A stretch of DNA of 50,621 nucleotides from assembly GCA_013450215.1 (NCBI GenBank), contig JACDSH010000015.1:107481-158101 (forward strand), in the 5' to 3' direction. Made by a program: the position numbers and the translations under genes. Shown one piece after another: positions 40,471-49,553 of the stretch (position 1 is the first letter of the stretch; each line of letters opens with the position of its first letter). The notes beneath the pieces were generated by a model. The model was not told the DNA's origin. It did no database searches and saw only the letters and a program-made list of their open reading frames with translations. The DNA is from Nitrosospira sp. (GTDB lineage: Bacteria; Pseudomonadota; Gammaproteobacteria; Burkholderiales; Nitrosomonadaceae).

Positions 40471-41871
40471 TTAACCCCTCAAAATATGGATTAGTGTATT
40501 AAAGTCTTTGTTTGTATTTGAATCCGATACCCTTAATTCCGCTATTTTTCTATATCCATGCAGTACGGTGGTATGGTCTCTCCCACCAAATGCTTCTCCT
40601 ATATTCGGTAGGCTTAGCGTTGTTAATTCCTTTGCTATCGCCATTGCCATTTGCCGAGGTCTTACAACTGTTCTCGTGCGGCTCTTTGAATACATTTCCG
40701 CGACCTTGATCTTATAGTAATCGGCTACGGTGTTCTGTATATTTTCTATTGAAATTTGGCGGTTTTGAATCGCTAATAAATCCTTCAGTGATTCCCTTGC
40801 GAGCTCCAGTGACAAAGCTAGACCTGTAAATCTTGAGTAAGCGAGAACCCGTTTTAATGCTCCTTCTAGTTCTCGTACGTTTGAGCGTATATGTTTTGCA
40901 ATAAAGAATGCTATATTTTCATCTAGCGTTATTTTTTCTAATAGCGCTTTCTTCAATAGGATCGCTACTCGCATCTCTAGTTCTGGAGGTTCAACGGCAA
41001 CAGTTAACCCCCATCCAAAACGAGAAACTAAACGCTCTTCCATCCCCGTAATTTCTTTTGGGTAAGAGTCACATGTGATGATTATCTGCTTATGTGCTTC
41101 TACGAGAGCATTGAAAGCATAAAAAAATTCTTCTTGGGTTCGATTTTTCCCCCCAATGAACTGGATATCATCTACTAGAAGGAGGTCTAGCGAATGATAG
41201 TAGCGTTTGAATTCATCAAAGGCTTTGTGTCGGTAGGCGCTTACCACATCTGAAACATACTGTTCTGCATGTATATAGCGTACTTTTGCTTTCTTATTTT
41301 GGCTTAATACCAAATTTCCAATAGCTTGGATTAAGTGAGTTTTGCCTAATCCAACTGCCCCATATATAAATAGGGGGTTATATGCGGTTCCTGGGAATTC
41401 GGCAACCTGAATTGCGGCAGCGCGAGCAAGTTGATTCGCTTTTCCTGTTACGAAGCTATCAAAGTTAAATGTAGGATTTAATCGGCTTGTGTTTTGTTGG
41501 CTAGGCCCCTTTTCTTTGAGAACGCTTTCTGACTTTTGTTTCTTTATTATGGGCGGCAATATTTCACTTGTTTCGTTCTCTTTGGGGACTTCTTCGTTTT
41601 CTGTGTTCTTGAGGTTTTCAAGATTTAATTTAAATTTCACGACTTTCGAAAAGTGGCTTTCTGCCAGGTTTTCTATTGTAGCCAGAAAATTCTCTTTTAC
41701 CCATTGCTGAACAAAACGGTTTGGAGCTGTTATTACTATTTGATCTGGGGTGCTATTTGATAAATCAAGCTGCAATGGCTTGATCCAAGTGTTGAATTGT
41801 TGTGAGCTCAGTTCTTTTGTAAAATATCCAAAGCATGAGCTCCAAAAGGTTTCTGCGGTTCTCATGGTCAT
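40471..41871 (-). CDS. dnaA: Chromosomal replication initiator DnaA
   Basis: DnaA binds the origin boxes and opens the duplex. The 466-residue protein has domain I ([27 protein letters not shown], contact with DnaB and DiaA-like factors), a low-complexity Glu/Lys-rich domain II (about 85-130), the AAA+ domain III with Walker [11 protein letters not shown] (171-180), Walker [10 protein letters not shown] and the arginine-finger region, and domain IV with the box-reading signature [12 protein letters not shown] near the end. The start is the first ATG of an ATGACCATG pair. A perfect DnaA box 76 bp upstream suggests autoregulation. Confidence 0.97.
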   Translation of the reverse strand: MTMRTAETFWSSCFGYFTKELSSQQFNTWIKPLQLDLSNSTPDQIVITAPNRFVQQWVKENFLATIENLAESHFSKVVKFKLNLENLKNTENEEVPKENETSEILPPIIKKQKSESVLKEKGPSQQNTSRLNPTFNFDSFVTGKANQLARAAAIQVAEFPGTAYNPLFIYGAVGLGKTHLIQAIGNLVLSQNKKAKVRYIHAEQYVSDVVSAYRHKAFDEFKRYYHSLDLLLVDDIQFIGGKNRTQEEFFYAFNALVEAHKQIIITCDSYPKEITGMEERLVSRFGWGLTVAVEPPELEMRVAILLKKALLEKITLDENIAFFIAKHIRSNVRELEGALKRVLAYSRFTGLALSLELARESLKDLLAIQNRQISIENIQNTVADYYKIKVAEMYSKSRTRTVVRPRQMAMAIAKELTTLSLPNIGEAFGGRDHTTVLHGYRKIAELRVSDSNTNKDFNTLIHILRG

Positions 41872-41946
41872 TTCATTAGCGGTGATTCTGTATTTGCGAT
41901 GTTCATTTGCAATTATTTGAATTCATTCTATTCTCTTTTCTCCAAC

Positions 41947-41955
41947 TTATCCACA
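41947..41955 (+). promoter_or_regulatory. DnaA box, perfect match, between dnaA and rpmH
   Basis: TTATCCACA lies in the 161-bp divergent spacer, next to an AT-rich stretch and just before the rpmH promoter. It may serve the origin, dnaA autoregulation, or both. Confidence 0.75.
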
Positions 41956-41971
41956 GGCTCAAAAATATTAG

Positions 41972-42000
41972 TTGACATCCCCCCTTTACAGCGTTGTAAT
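41972..42000 (+). promoter_or_regulatory. rpmH: Sigma-70 promoter of the rpmH operon
   Basis: A consensus -35 TTGACA (41972-41977) and a -10 TGTAAT (41995-42000, five of six) are separated by exactly 17 bp. The expected start point lies about 25 bp before the rpmH ATG. Confidence 0.75.
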
Positions 42001-42032
42001 GCTGAGTTTATCTACTCGCTCTTAGAGGGAAA

Positions 42033-42167
42033 ATGAAGCGTACTTATCAGCCATCTGTTACTCGAAGAAAGCGTACTCACGGTTTTCTGGTTCGCATGAA
42101 AACTCGTGGAGGGGCTTCTGTTATCCGCGCCCGACGCGCTAAGGGGCGCACACGCTTGGGAGTTTAG
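42033..42167 (+). CDS. rpmH: 50S ribosomal protein L34
   Basis: A 44-residue, extremely basic protein: [18 protein letters not shown] at the N-terminus and an end of [11 protein letters not shown]. It is the usual length and needs no other domain. It starts at ATG 42033 behind AGAGGGA and is the first gene of the plus-strand operon rpmH-rnpA-yidD-yidC-mnmE. Most gene callers with a length cutoff would miss it. Confidence 0.97.
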   Translation: MKRTYQPSVTRRKRTHGFLVRMKTRGGASVIRARRAKGRTRLGV

Positions 42168-42214
42168 GTTTGAGTTAATGTTTTTTGGTTCTTATTATTT
42201 TGTGAGTCTGTATT

Positions 42215-42562
42215 ATTCGTTTTCTTTCGAAATATCACCGGTTGCATAACGCAGAGGATTTTTCTTCTGTTCTCCGGTTCAGATGTTCTAACAACGGCGA
42301 ATTTTTCAGGATTTTTGCCCGACCAAATAACCTTGCTTATTCGCGCCTTGGTTTCATTGTTGCCGTGAAGGTTGAGCGACTTGCGGTTAATCGCAATCGG
42401 GTGAAACGGTTGTTGCGCGAACTATTTCGCGCCAAACATCAGCAACTGTCTGGTTTAGATTTTGTTGTCCGGCTACAGCGGGGCTTCTCCTTTGAAGATT
42501 CTCCGCGGGCCAGGGCAGAGGCAGATATTCTTATAACTCAATTGCTTCGATGTCGCGATTAA
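42215..42562 (+). CDS. rnpA: Ribonuclease P protein component, apparent non-canonical start
   Basis: RnpA is the protein subunit that helps the RNase P RNA mature tRNA 5' ends. The frame has the family signature region AVNRNRVKRLLRELFR, preceded by RLGFIVAVKVERL, and ends with DFVVRLQRGF. The only standard start is TTG at 42242, but the frame upstream continues with IRFLSKYHRLHNAEDF, which looks like the real N-terminus (the RL-x4-DF element is conserved). Between the upstream TGA at 42203 and that TTG there are only two AUU codons as start-like triplets. I use AUU 42215, with GTGAG eight bases upstream, giving 115 residues; TTG 42242 (106 residues) is the conservative alternative. It overlaps yidD by 13 bases. 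Confidence 0.85.
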   Translation: MRFLSKYHRLHNAEDFSSVLRFRCSNNGEFFRIFARPNNLAYSRLGFIVAVKVERLAVNRNRVKRLLRELFRAKHQQLSGLDFVVRLQRGFSFEDSPRARAEADILITQLLRCRD

Positions 42563-42759
42563 TTATCAGTTTTATTCGGGCCTATCAGTATTGTTTGAGT
42601 CCTTTTTTGGGGTCTTCGTGTCGGTTTAGCCCTACATGTTCTCACTATGCGTGCGCAGCCCTGACAAAACACGGGTTTTTTCGAGGCTCGTTGATTAGTG
42701 TTTGGCGAATTCTGCGTTGTAACCCTTGGTGTCAGGGCGGGCACGACCCCGTTCCGTAA
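42550..42759 (+). CDS. yidD: Membrane protein insertion efficiency factor YidD
   Basis: A 69-residue protein with the YidD motif set: FIRAYQYCLSPFLGSSCRFSPTCSHYACAAL, where the three cysteines are conserved, and RCNPWCQGGHDPVP at the end. It has an amphipathic N-terminus and associates with the inner membrane to aid YidC-dependent insertion. Position between rnpA and yidC is the standard one. Confidence 0.95.
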   Translation: MSRLIISFIRAYQYCLSPFLGSSCRFSPTCSHYACAALTKHGFFRGSLISVWRILRCNPWCQGGHDPVP

Positions 42760-42834
42760 TCTTTTTATTGAGACTGAATTATTTGCGTAACGGGCTGTAT
42801 CCGTTTTCGTTAAAACTTACGTTTGCTAAATAAT

Positions 42835-44526
42835 ATGGATACAAAAAAACTCATACTTTTCATGATCTTTTCTACCTCCCTGCTTTTCTTATGGGATGCG
42901 TGGCAGAGACAACAGGCCCCCCCCATTGTACCTGCCTCTGTTTCTAAGCCTTCGGGAAGCACTCAATCTGAGGGTTCAAAAGATGATAGACCGGTCCCCG
43001 GCGAAGGTCTTGTTTCTTCTCAACCGGTTAAAGTGTCGCCCACCGAAGTTGATTTAGGCGGGAAACTTGAGCCCGGTGAGGCCATCGTTGTTAAGACTAA
43101 TATCATTATTGCTGAGATAGACACCGCGGGAGGTGATTTGCGGCGTGTTGAGCTATTGTTTCACCCAGAAAGGGGCGATAAGAATAAGCCTTACGCACTT
43201 ATTGATAATCGGCCTGGACGCATCAATGTTGCTCAATCGGGTTTGATAGGAGAGGGCCTCCCCAGTCATAAGACTCGTTATACTTCGGCTACGACTAACT
43301 ATAATCTAGGCCCTAATCAATCTGAGGTTAAGGTTCGTCTTCTTGCGCCGGAGGTCAACGGTGTTCAGGTCACCAAGATATATACCTTTTATCCTGATAG
43401 TTACATCATTGATGTTGGTTTTGAGATTCTTAATCAGGGTTCTTTGGTTATTCAGCCTTTCTCCTATTTTCAAGTATTACATGACAGCCTTCCGCCGGAT
43501 AGTTCCCTTTTTATGGTGCCTACTTATACGGGCGCTGCTATGTATACCGACCTGGAAAAGTTTAAGAAGATTGAGTTTTCCGCCTTAGATAAGAATAACG
43601 CCACTTATCCTAAAGACTCTGATAATGGCTGGATTGCCATGTTGGAGCATTATTTTGTGACTGCTTGGCTGCCCTCAGATAAAACCCCGCGCGAATATTA
43701 CGCGAAACGACTCAGTGAAAATAGGTATACCGCCGGCGTTATTGTCCCGGCAGGGGTTATCGAGCAAGGAGAGACCAAGGTTGTTGGTGTTCCGCTCTAT
43801 GTAGGCCCTCAGGAGCAGAGTAAGCTTGCCTCTCTTGCTCCCGGTTTAGATCTTACTGTTGATTACGGTTGGCTTACCGTGATCGGCGCACCGTTATTTT
43901 GGCTTCTTTCTGTGTACCACTCCATGACCGGAAACTGGGGTGTTGCAATTGTTCTTTTAACACTCTCGGTAAAGTTGGTTTTCTTTCCCTTATCGGCCGC
44001 GGGATACAGGTCTATGGCCAAGATGCGGGTTGTTGGCCCTAGGCTTCAGAAGTTGCGTGAGCAACACGGCAGTGACCGGCAGCTGATGCACCAAAAGATG
44101 ATGGAGTTTTACAAGGCTGAAAAAATTAACCCACTGGGCGGTTGTTTGCCCATTCTTGTCCAAATCCCGGTATTTATCTCTTTGTTTTGGGTATTGCTTG
44201 CTAGTGTGGAGCTTAGATACGCGCCCTTTATCCTTTGGATTGAGGATATGTCTTCGCCGGACCCTTATTATGTTATGCCCATTATTATGGGGATTTCTAT
44301 GTATTTTCAAGCGAAGTTAAGTCCGGCCCCTACCGATCCGATACAGGCAAAAGTGATGCAAATAATGCCATTCGCTTTCAGTGTGTTCTTCTTCTTTTTC
44401 CCAGCCGGACTGGTGCTGTATTCATTAACAAATAATATTCTTTCAATTGCTCAGCAATGGCAGATTACACGGATGATTGAACGCGCCGCTGCCGCTGCTG
44501 CCACTACCCCGAACATGAAGAAGTAG
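42835..44526 (+). CDS. yidC: Membrane protein insertase YidC
   Basis: YidC inserts inner-membrane proteins, alone or with SecYEG. The 563-residue protein has an N-terminal membrane helix (LILFMIFSTSLLFLWDAW), a large periplasmic domain of about 300 residues preceded by a proline/serine-rich linker, and the conserved C-terminal five-helix core from GNWGVAIVLLTLSVKLVFFPLS onward, including PLGGCLPILVQIPVFISLFWVL and the final FFFFFPAGLVLYSLTNNILSI. ATG 42835 begins the family N-terminus MDTKKLILF; the TTG at 42823 is unlikely. Confidence 0.96.
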   Translation: MDTKKLILFMIFSTSLLFLWDAWQRQQAPPIVPASVSKPSGSTQSEGSKDDRPVPGEGLVSSQPVKVSPTEVDLGGKLEPGEAIVVKTNIIIAEIDTAGGDLRRVELLFHPERGDKNKPYALIDNRPGRINVAQSGLIGEGLPSHKTRYTSATTNYNLGPNQSEVKVRLLAPEVNGVQVTKIYTFYPDSYIIDVGFEILNQGSLVIQPFSYFQVLHDSLPPDSSLFMVPTYTGAAMYTDLEKFKKIEFSALDKNNATYPKDSDNGWIAMLEHYFVTAWLPSDKTPREYYAKRLSENRYTAGVIVPAGVIEQGETKVVGVPLYVGPQEQSKLASLAPGLDLTVDYGWLTVIGAPLFWLLSVYHSMTGNWGVAIVLLTLSVKLVFFPLSAAGYRSMAKMRVVGPRLQKLREQHGSDRQLMHQKMMEFYKAEKINPLGGCLPILVQIPVFISLFWVLLASVELRYAPFILWIEDMSSPDPYYVMPIIMGISMYFQAKLSPAPTDPIQAKVMQIMPFAFSVFFFFFPAGLVLYSLTNNILSIAQQWQITRMIERAAAAAATTPNMKK

Positions 44527-44627
44527 TTATTTTTTGTAGGTTTGTTTTGGTTTTTTAGTGCATTCTTGTGAAACCATCGTCAATCCGTGACTGATGTATT
44601 GTTTCTCGATTCAGTTTACCCCGCCTA

Positions 44628-45983
44628 ATGCCCACTACCGATATTATCGCCGCCATTGCCACCCCGATAGGGCGTGGAGGTATCGGCGTAGTTCGGATTT
44701 CTGGCGCAGATTTGAAGCCCTTGTCTCTAGCTATGCTGGGCCGTATTCCTATACAAAGGCACGCTACCCTATGTGCATTCCAAGACGATGATGGGTTAAC
44801 CATAGACAACGGGATTGCTCTTTATTTCCCAGGGCCACACTCGTATACCGGAGAGGATGTGTTGGAGCTTCAGGGCCATGGCGGCCTGGAGATCATGAAA
44901 CTCTTGCTTTCTCGATGCCTAGCTGTAGGCGCTCGCCTGGCTCGCCCAGGGGAGTTTACTCTGAGAGCATTCCTTAATAATAAGATCGACCTTGCTCAGG
45001 CTGAGTCCGTTTCTGACATTATTGATGCGAGCAGTAGTGCGGCGGCACGCTGCGCTGTTCGTTCGCTGCAAGGCGATTTCTCGGCCGCCATTTTAAAGCT
45101 GGTAGATTCCGTGACCGGTTTGCGCATGATCGTTGAGGCGACACTGGACTTTCCCGAGGAAGAGACGGGTCTGTTGCATCAGAGCGGTTTGTGCGCGAAG
45201 CTCAATGAAATTAAGGCTCAGCTTGAGTGTGTGCTTACGTCGGCTAAGCAGGGTAGTTTGCTCCGAGAGGGTGGGCGTGTCGTGCTAGTAGGCCGGCCCA
45301 ATGTCGGCAAGTCTAGTCTAATGAATCGTTTGGCTGGTGATGTCATTTCGATTGTAACGGAAGTTCCCGGCACTACCCGAGATACTATACGTCAAGAGAT
45401 TAATCTTGAGGGCGTGTCTTTACAGCTTATAGATACTGCCGGTCTACGGGAGACGCATGATCCTGTTGAAAAGATCGGAATTGCGCACACACTCGCGGCC
45501 ATTGAGAATGCCGACCTGGCCTTGTTGTTGATGGATGTAAGTTCTGGCGCAGCCCCCGAGGACCGGGCGATAGTCGATAGCTTTCCATCCGGATTGCCTG
45601 TGATCCAGGTCTTTAATAAGATCGACATTTTCGGCGATGAACCGCACATTAATTCTTCGAAAGGCGAGCCAGAGATTTACCTGTCTGCAAAGACCGGTGC
45701 TGGTGTAGATTTGCTCCGGCAGAGTGTGCTTGAAGCCATTGGGTGGCGGGCTAATCCTGCTGGAGAGGGCCTGTTCATGGCTAGGCGCCGGCACCTACTG
45801 GCCCTCTTAGAATCCCACGGGCATCTAGAGGCCGCCGCTGAAATGGTTGAGAGCGAGACCCAATTGGAATTGCTGGCAGAAGAATTGAGGCTTTCACAGC
45901 GTTCGCTATCATCCATCACGGGCGAGTTCAGCTCCGACGCTTTGCTGGGAGAGATATTTTCTCGGTTTTGTATTGGCAAGTAA
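44628..45983 (+). CDS. mnmE: tRNA modification GTPase MnmE
   Basis: MnmE, with MnmG, installs the cmnm5 group on U34 of certain tRNAs. The 451-residue protein has the N-terminal folate-binding domain (DIIAAIATPIGRGGIGVVRISG, and PHSYTGEDVLELQGHGG), a helical domain with the GTPase inserted (GRPNVGKSS at 222-230, EVPGTTRD, DTAGLRET, NKID) and the C-terminal FCIGK with the catalytic-site Cys. The gene starts about 100 bp after yidC. A parS site lies just after it. Confidence 0.96.
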   Translation: MPTTDIIAAIATPIGRGGIGVVRISGADLKPLSLAMLGRIPIQRHATLCAFQDDDGLTIDNGIALYFPGPHSYTGEDVLELQGHGGLEIMKLLLSRCLAVGARLARPGEFTLRAFLNNKIDLAQAESVSDIIDASSSAAARCAVRSLQGDFSAAILKLVDSVTGLRMIVEATLDFPEEETGLLHQSGLCAKLNEIKAQLECVLTSAKQGSLLREGGRVVLVGRPNVGKSSLMNRLAGDVISIVTEVPGTTRDTIRQEINLEGVSLQLIDTAGLRETHDPVEKIGIAHTLAAIENADLALLLMDVSSGAAPEDRAIVDSFPSGLPVIQVFNKIDIFGDEPHINSSKGEPEIYLSAKTGAGVDLLRQSVLEAIGWRANPAGEGLFMARRRHLLALLESHGHLEAAAEMVESETQLELLAEELRLSQRSLSSITGEFSSDALLGEIFSRFCIGK

Positions 45984-45993
45984 TCTAAAATCT

Positions 45994-46042
45994 GCCCCCT
46001 GTCTTGGGAGTTTCACGTGAAACATCTTCTGCTCTCAGGGGC
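45994..46042 (+). terminator. Possible terminator hairpin after mnmE that encloses parS
   Basis: GCCCCCTG (45994-46001) can pair with CAGGGGC (46036-46042), with one bulged C, and a TTTTT run follows at 46050-46054. The 34-base loop contains the parS palindrome, so the structure is a large-loop stem and not a textbook terminator. Confidence 0.4.
46009..46024. promoter_or_regulatory. parS centromere site
   Basis: AGTTTCACGTGAAACA matches the universal 16-base parS consensus TGTTTCACGTGAAACA at 15 of 16 positions, and its core is a perfect 14-base palindrome (46010-46023). It is the binding and loading site for ParB, encoded 3.5 kb downstream. I saw no second copy in the window. Confidence 0.92.
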
Positions 46043-46138
46043 GTTCTGATTTTTGCCTAAAACCGAAGGGAGCGGTTACGCCCCACTAGTTTTGTCGTAG
46101 AATGCTTACCTTCTAGAAATATAATAACTGTTGAATTG

Positions 46139-48049
46139 ATGTTCTCCTCAGAAAATTTCGATGTGATTGTGGTGGGCGGCGGCCATGCTGGGACTGAAGC
46201 GGCTTTGGCGGCCGCACGGATGGGCCAAAGAACGTTATTGCTATCACATAATATTGAGACATTGGGGCAAATGTCGTGCAACCCCTCAATCGGCGGGATT
46301 GGCAAGGGCCATTTAGTTAAAGAGCTAGATGCGCTAGGGGGGGTTATGGCTGCGGCCGCTGATGAGTCCGGTTTGCAGTTTCGAATACTTAATTCAAGTA
46401 AGGGTCCCGCGGTAAGGGCGACCCGCGTTCAGGCAGATCGGATGCTCTATCGGCAGGCGATCAGACAACGATTGGAGAATCAGCCGAATCTTTGTTTGTT
46501 CCAACAGGCGGTGGATGATTTAACCCTTGAGGGTGGCCGGGTCACGGGAGTCGTCACGCAGATGGGGGTAAGGTTTTCTGCGCGGGCTGTGGTCTTAACC
46601 GCGGGAACTTTTCTTGGTGGATTGGCGCATATTGGACCAAGTAGTTTTCAGGCAGGGAGAGCCGGTGACCCGCCATCTATAAGTCTCGCCCATCGTTTGC
46701 GGGAGATGAGTCTACCCGTAGGGCGTTTGAAGACAGGCACTCCGCCAAGGATAGATGGGCGCAGCATTGACTATTCGGTTATGGAGGAACAGCGTGGGGA
46801 TGAGCCCGCGCCAGTATTTTCATTCATGGGGTCTGTCTCTCAGCATCCACGTCAATTATCTTGTTGGATTACACAAACAAATGGCAGGACGCACGACATT
46901 ATTCGCGCCGGATTAGATCGATCTCCCTTATTTACGGGCACAATTGAGGGAATGGGCCCGCGCTATTGTCCCTCGATCGAGGACAAGGTGGTGAGGTTCT
47001 CTGCCAAGGAGTCGCACCAGATCTTTCTTGAGCCGGAAGGGCTTCACACGCACGAAGTATATCCAAACGGAATCTCGACCAGTTTGCCGTTTGATATGCA
47101 GGTTGATCTGGTGCGGTCTATTAAGGGTCTGGAAAATGCGCATATTACGAGACCTGGGTATGCAATTGAATATGATTACTTTGACCCGCGAGGACTTAAG
47201 AGCTCTCTTGAAACGAAGTCGGTAGAGGGATTGTTCTTTGCGGGACAGATCAATGGAACGACCGGTTATGAAGAGGCTGCCGCGCAGGGTCTTTTAGCCG
47301 GCATCAATGCGAGCCGCAAGCTGCAAGGGGTCGATGCATGGTGTCCGCGACGTGATGAGGCATATTTAGGTGTGCTGGTAGATGATCTCATCACCCGCGG
47401 CGTTACTGAGCCCTACAGAATGTTCACCAGTCGAGCAGAGTATCGACTCCAACTAAGGGAGGATAATGCTGACCTACGTTTGACCGAGATCGGGCATACC
47501 TTGGGTGTGGTGGATGAGGTGCGTTGGGCTGCATTTAATAAAAAGCGTGAAGCAATTACAGAGGAGGAGGCAAGGTTAAAATCGGTTTGGGTCAACCCAA
47601 AGATGAATATGAGCCCCATGTTTGAAGCCGATATTTTCAGAGTGCTGGGTAAACCACTTGAACGGGAATACTCTTTATATGAGTTGCTGCGTCGTCCATC
47701 AGTGACCTATGCGGACCTAGCGGCATTAATGCCTGGCGATTTCCGGGCCATGGATGTCATGGTAGCAGAGCAGATTGAGATCAAAGCGAAGTATTCTGGC
47801 TACATTGAACGACAGAAGGATGAGGTGGCTCGGCATTTGCAACATGAAGAGACTCGCTTGCCCCAAGACCTAGATTATGCTTCTGTTCGGGGTCTCTCGA
47901 GCGAAGTGCAGCAAAAGTTGAATCAGCATAAACCTGAAACAGTAGGTCAAGCATCGCGTATTTCAGGTATGACACCGGCAGCCATTTCTTTATTATTGGT
48001 GCATCTTAAGCGCGGCTTTTCCGTCACGGACAAAAAGAAAACCGCATGA
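46139..48049 (+). CDS. mnmG: tRNA uridine 5-carboxymethylaminomethyl synthase, FAD subunit MnmG
   Basis: MnmG is the FAD partner of MnmE. The 636-residue protein has the N-terminal FAD motif [21 protein letters not shown] (about 8-28), the [22 protein letters not shown] and [13 protein letters not shown] blocks, [49 protein letters not shown], and the C-terminal tRNA-binding helical region. ATG 46139 is selected over the adjacent TTG 46136. The gene overlaps rsmG by four bases. Confidence 0.96.
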   Translation: MFSSENFDVIVVGGGHAGTEAALAAARMGQRTLLLSHNIETLGQMSCNPSIGGIGKGHLVKELDALGGVMAAAADESGLQFRILNSSKGPAVRATRVQADRMLYRQAIRQRLENQPNLCLFQQAVDDLTLEGGRVTGVVTQMGVRFSARAVVLTAGTFLGGLAHIGPSSFQAGRAGDPPSISLAHRLREMSLPVGRLKTGTPPRIDGRSIDYSVMEEQRGDEPAPVFSFMGSVSQHPRQLSCWITQTNGRTHDIIRAGLDRSPLFTGTIEGMGPRYCPSIEDKVVRFSAKESHQIFLEPEGLHTHEVYPNGISTSLPFDMQVDLVRSIKGLENAHITRPGYAIEYDYFDPRGLKSSLETKSVEGLFFAGQINGTTGYEEAAAQGLLAGINASRKLQGVDAWCPRRDEAYLGVLVDDLITRGVTEPYRMFTSRAEYRLQLREDNADLRLTEIGHTLGVVDEVRWAAFNKKREAITEEEARLKSVWVNPKMNMSPMFEADIFRVLGKPLEREYSLYELLRRPSVTYADLAALMPGDFRAMDVMVAEQIEIKAKYSGYIERQKDEVARHLQHEETRLPQDLDYASVRGLSSEVQQKLNQHKPETVGQASRISGMTPAAISLLLVHLKRGFSVTDKKKTA

Positions 48050-48678
48050 GTCTAATGCAATTGTTATCGGATGGGCTTGGAGAGATAGGGATCGGGGTTT
48101 CAGATCAAGAGCAGACGCGATTGATGCAATATTTGGACTTGATCAAAAAGTGGAATCAGATATATAACCTGACGGCTGTCCGTGATACTGAGACAATGAT
48201 GACTAGGCATCTATTAGATAGTCTGTCAGTTCTTCCGCATATTGCCGGACCTAGCATTGTTGACATAGGGAGTGGCGCAGGTTTGCCCGGGATTCCACTA
48301 GCCTTAGCCCGTTCAGATTGGCATGTGGTTTTAATAGAGAGCAATCGCAAGAAGGCTGCTTTTTTGCAACAGGCCCGCATTGAACTGCAGCTCGAAAATG
48401 TTGAAGTGATCGCTGAGCGAGTAGAAGATTTTCACCCAAAAGCTAATTTTAATACAGTGATCTCACGCGCTTTCTCTGATTTAACTGATTTTATTCAGGC
48501 GGCAGGGCATCTATGTACAGAGGAGGGGTTCGGCGGCAGACTGGCAGCGATGAAGGGGGTTTATCCGCATGAGGAATTGACCCAGATCCCGATAAATTTC
48601 GTACTTGAAAATATACACTCTATAACGGTCCCCGGGCTTAAGGCGGAGCGGCATTTAGTGATGCTAAGGCGGGCGTGA
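48046..48678 (+). CDS. rsmG: 16S rRNA (guanine527-N7)-methyltransferase RsmG
   Basis: RsmG (GidB) methylates G527 of 16S rRNA; its loss gives low-level streptomycin resistance. The 210-residue protein has the typical [12 protein letters not shown] and [17 protein letters not shown]-terminal segment, the SAM site [31 protein letters not shown] and [13 protein letters not shown]. It begins in the ATGA overlap with mnmG. It ends 66 bp before parA. Confidence 0.95.
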   Translation: MSLMQLLSDGLGEIGIGVSDQEQTRLMQYLDLIKKWNQIYNLTAVRDTETMMTRHLLDSLSVLPHIAGPSIVDIGSGAGLPGIPLALARSDWHVVLIESNRKKAAFLQQARIELQLENVEVIAERVEDFHPKANFNTVISRAFSDLTDFIQAAGHLCTEEGFGGRLAAMKGVYPHEELTQIPINFVLENIHSITVPGLKAERHLVMLRRA

Positions 48679-48744
48679 TTAATAAAGCGCCCTTTTTGTT
48701 TGGATTGTTAAGTATCCGGTGATGCCGGTTTTGGGGCAAGTGTA

Positions 48745-49527
48745 GTGGCAAAGATTCTGGCAATTACTAATCAAAAGGGAGGTGTCGGAAAGACGACAAC
48801 CAGCGTTAATTTGGCGGCAAGTCTGGTAGCCGCGAAGAGGCGTGTGCTGCTGGTTGATCTGGATCCGCAAGGAAATGCGACCATGGGCAGCGGGGTTGAG
48901 AAGCGCGGCCTGCAACACACTATTTACCACATATTGATTGGTAATCAGAGCATTACGGGCGTTCGCACATCAGCTACCAGCGGCAAGTATGATCTGATTC
49001 CCGCGAATCGCGATCTGGCCGGCGCCGAAGTCGAGATGGTCGATTTGCCCCAGAGAGAAGCCCGACTGAAGGCCGCCTTGCAAGAAGTGGAGAACGAGTA
49101 TGATTTTATCCTCATCGATTGTCCCCCTGCGCTAAACTTACTGACACTAAATGGACTCTGCGCAGCACACGCAGTAATGATCCCGATGCAGTGTGAGTAT
49201 TATGCGCTGGAGGGGTTGAGTGACTTGGTTAATACAATCAAGAAAGTTCGTGCTAATTTTAATCCGGCGCTAGAAATCGAGGGATTGCTACGGACTATGT
49301 TTGATCCGCGCAGCATACTCTCCCAACAGGTGTCCCAACAGCTCCAGCAACACTTTGGTGAAAAAGTCTACCGTACGGTAATTCCGCGGAATGTAAGACT
49401 GGCTGAGGCGCCAAGCTTCGGCATACCAGTGTTATTCCACGACAAGCTATCAAAGGGGGCGCAAGCTTACCTAGCATTAGCAGGAGAAATACTTAAAAAA
49501 TATCCGACGGTCATCGCACAAATTTGA
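48745..49527 (+). CDS. parA: Chromosome partitioning ATPase ParA (Soj)
   Basis: ParA is the ATP-dependent nucleoid-binding protein that moves ParB-parS complexes. The 260-residue protein has the deviant Walker A KGGVGKTTTSVNLAASL (10-26) with its signature Lys, the DLDPQGNATMGSG loop, the Walker B FILIDCPPALNLLTLNGLCAA and the APSFGIPV segment near 215. It is the chromosomal (short, no N-terminal HTH) type. The start is GTG 48745, behind a TTGGGGCAAG element. It is 26 bp from parB. Confidence 0.96.
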   Translation: MAKILAITNQKGGVGKTTTSVNLAASLVAAKRRVLLVDLDPQGNATMGSGVEKRGLQHTIYHILIGNQSITGVRTSATSGKYDLIPANRDLAGAEVEMVDLPQREARLKAALQEVENEYDFILIDCPPALNLLTLNGLCAAHAVMIPMQCEYYALEGLSDLVNTIKKVRANFNPALEIEGLLRTMFDPRSILSQQVSQQLQQHFGEKVYRTVIPRNVRLAEAPSFGIPVLFHDKLSKGAQAYLALAGEILKKYPTVIAQI

Positions 49528-49553
49528 GACAAAATGGAGAATAAGGACAGAAC

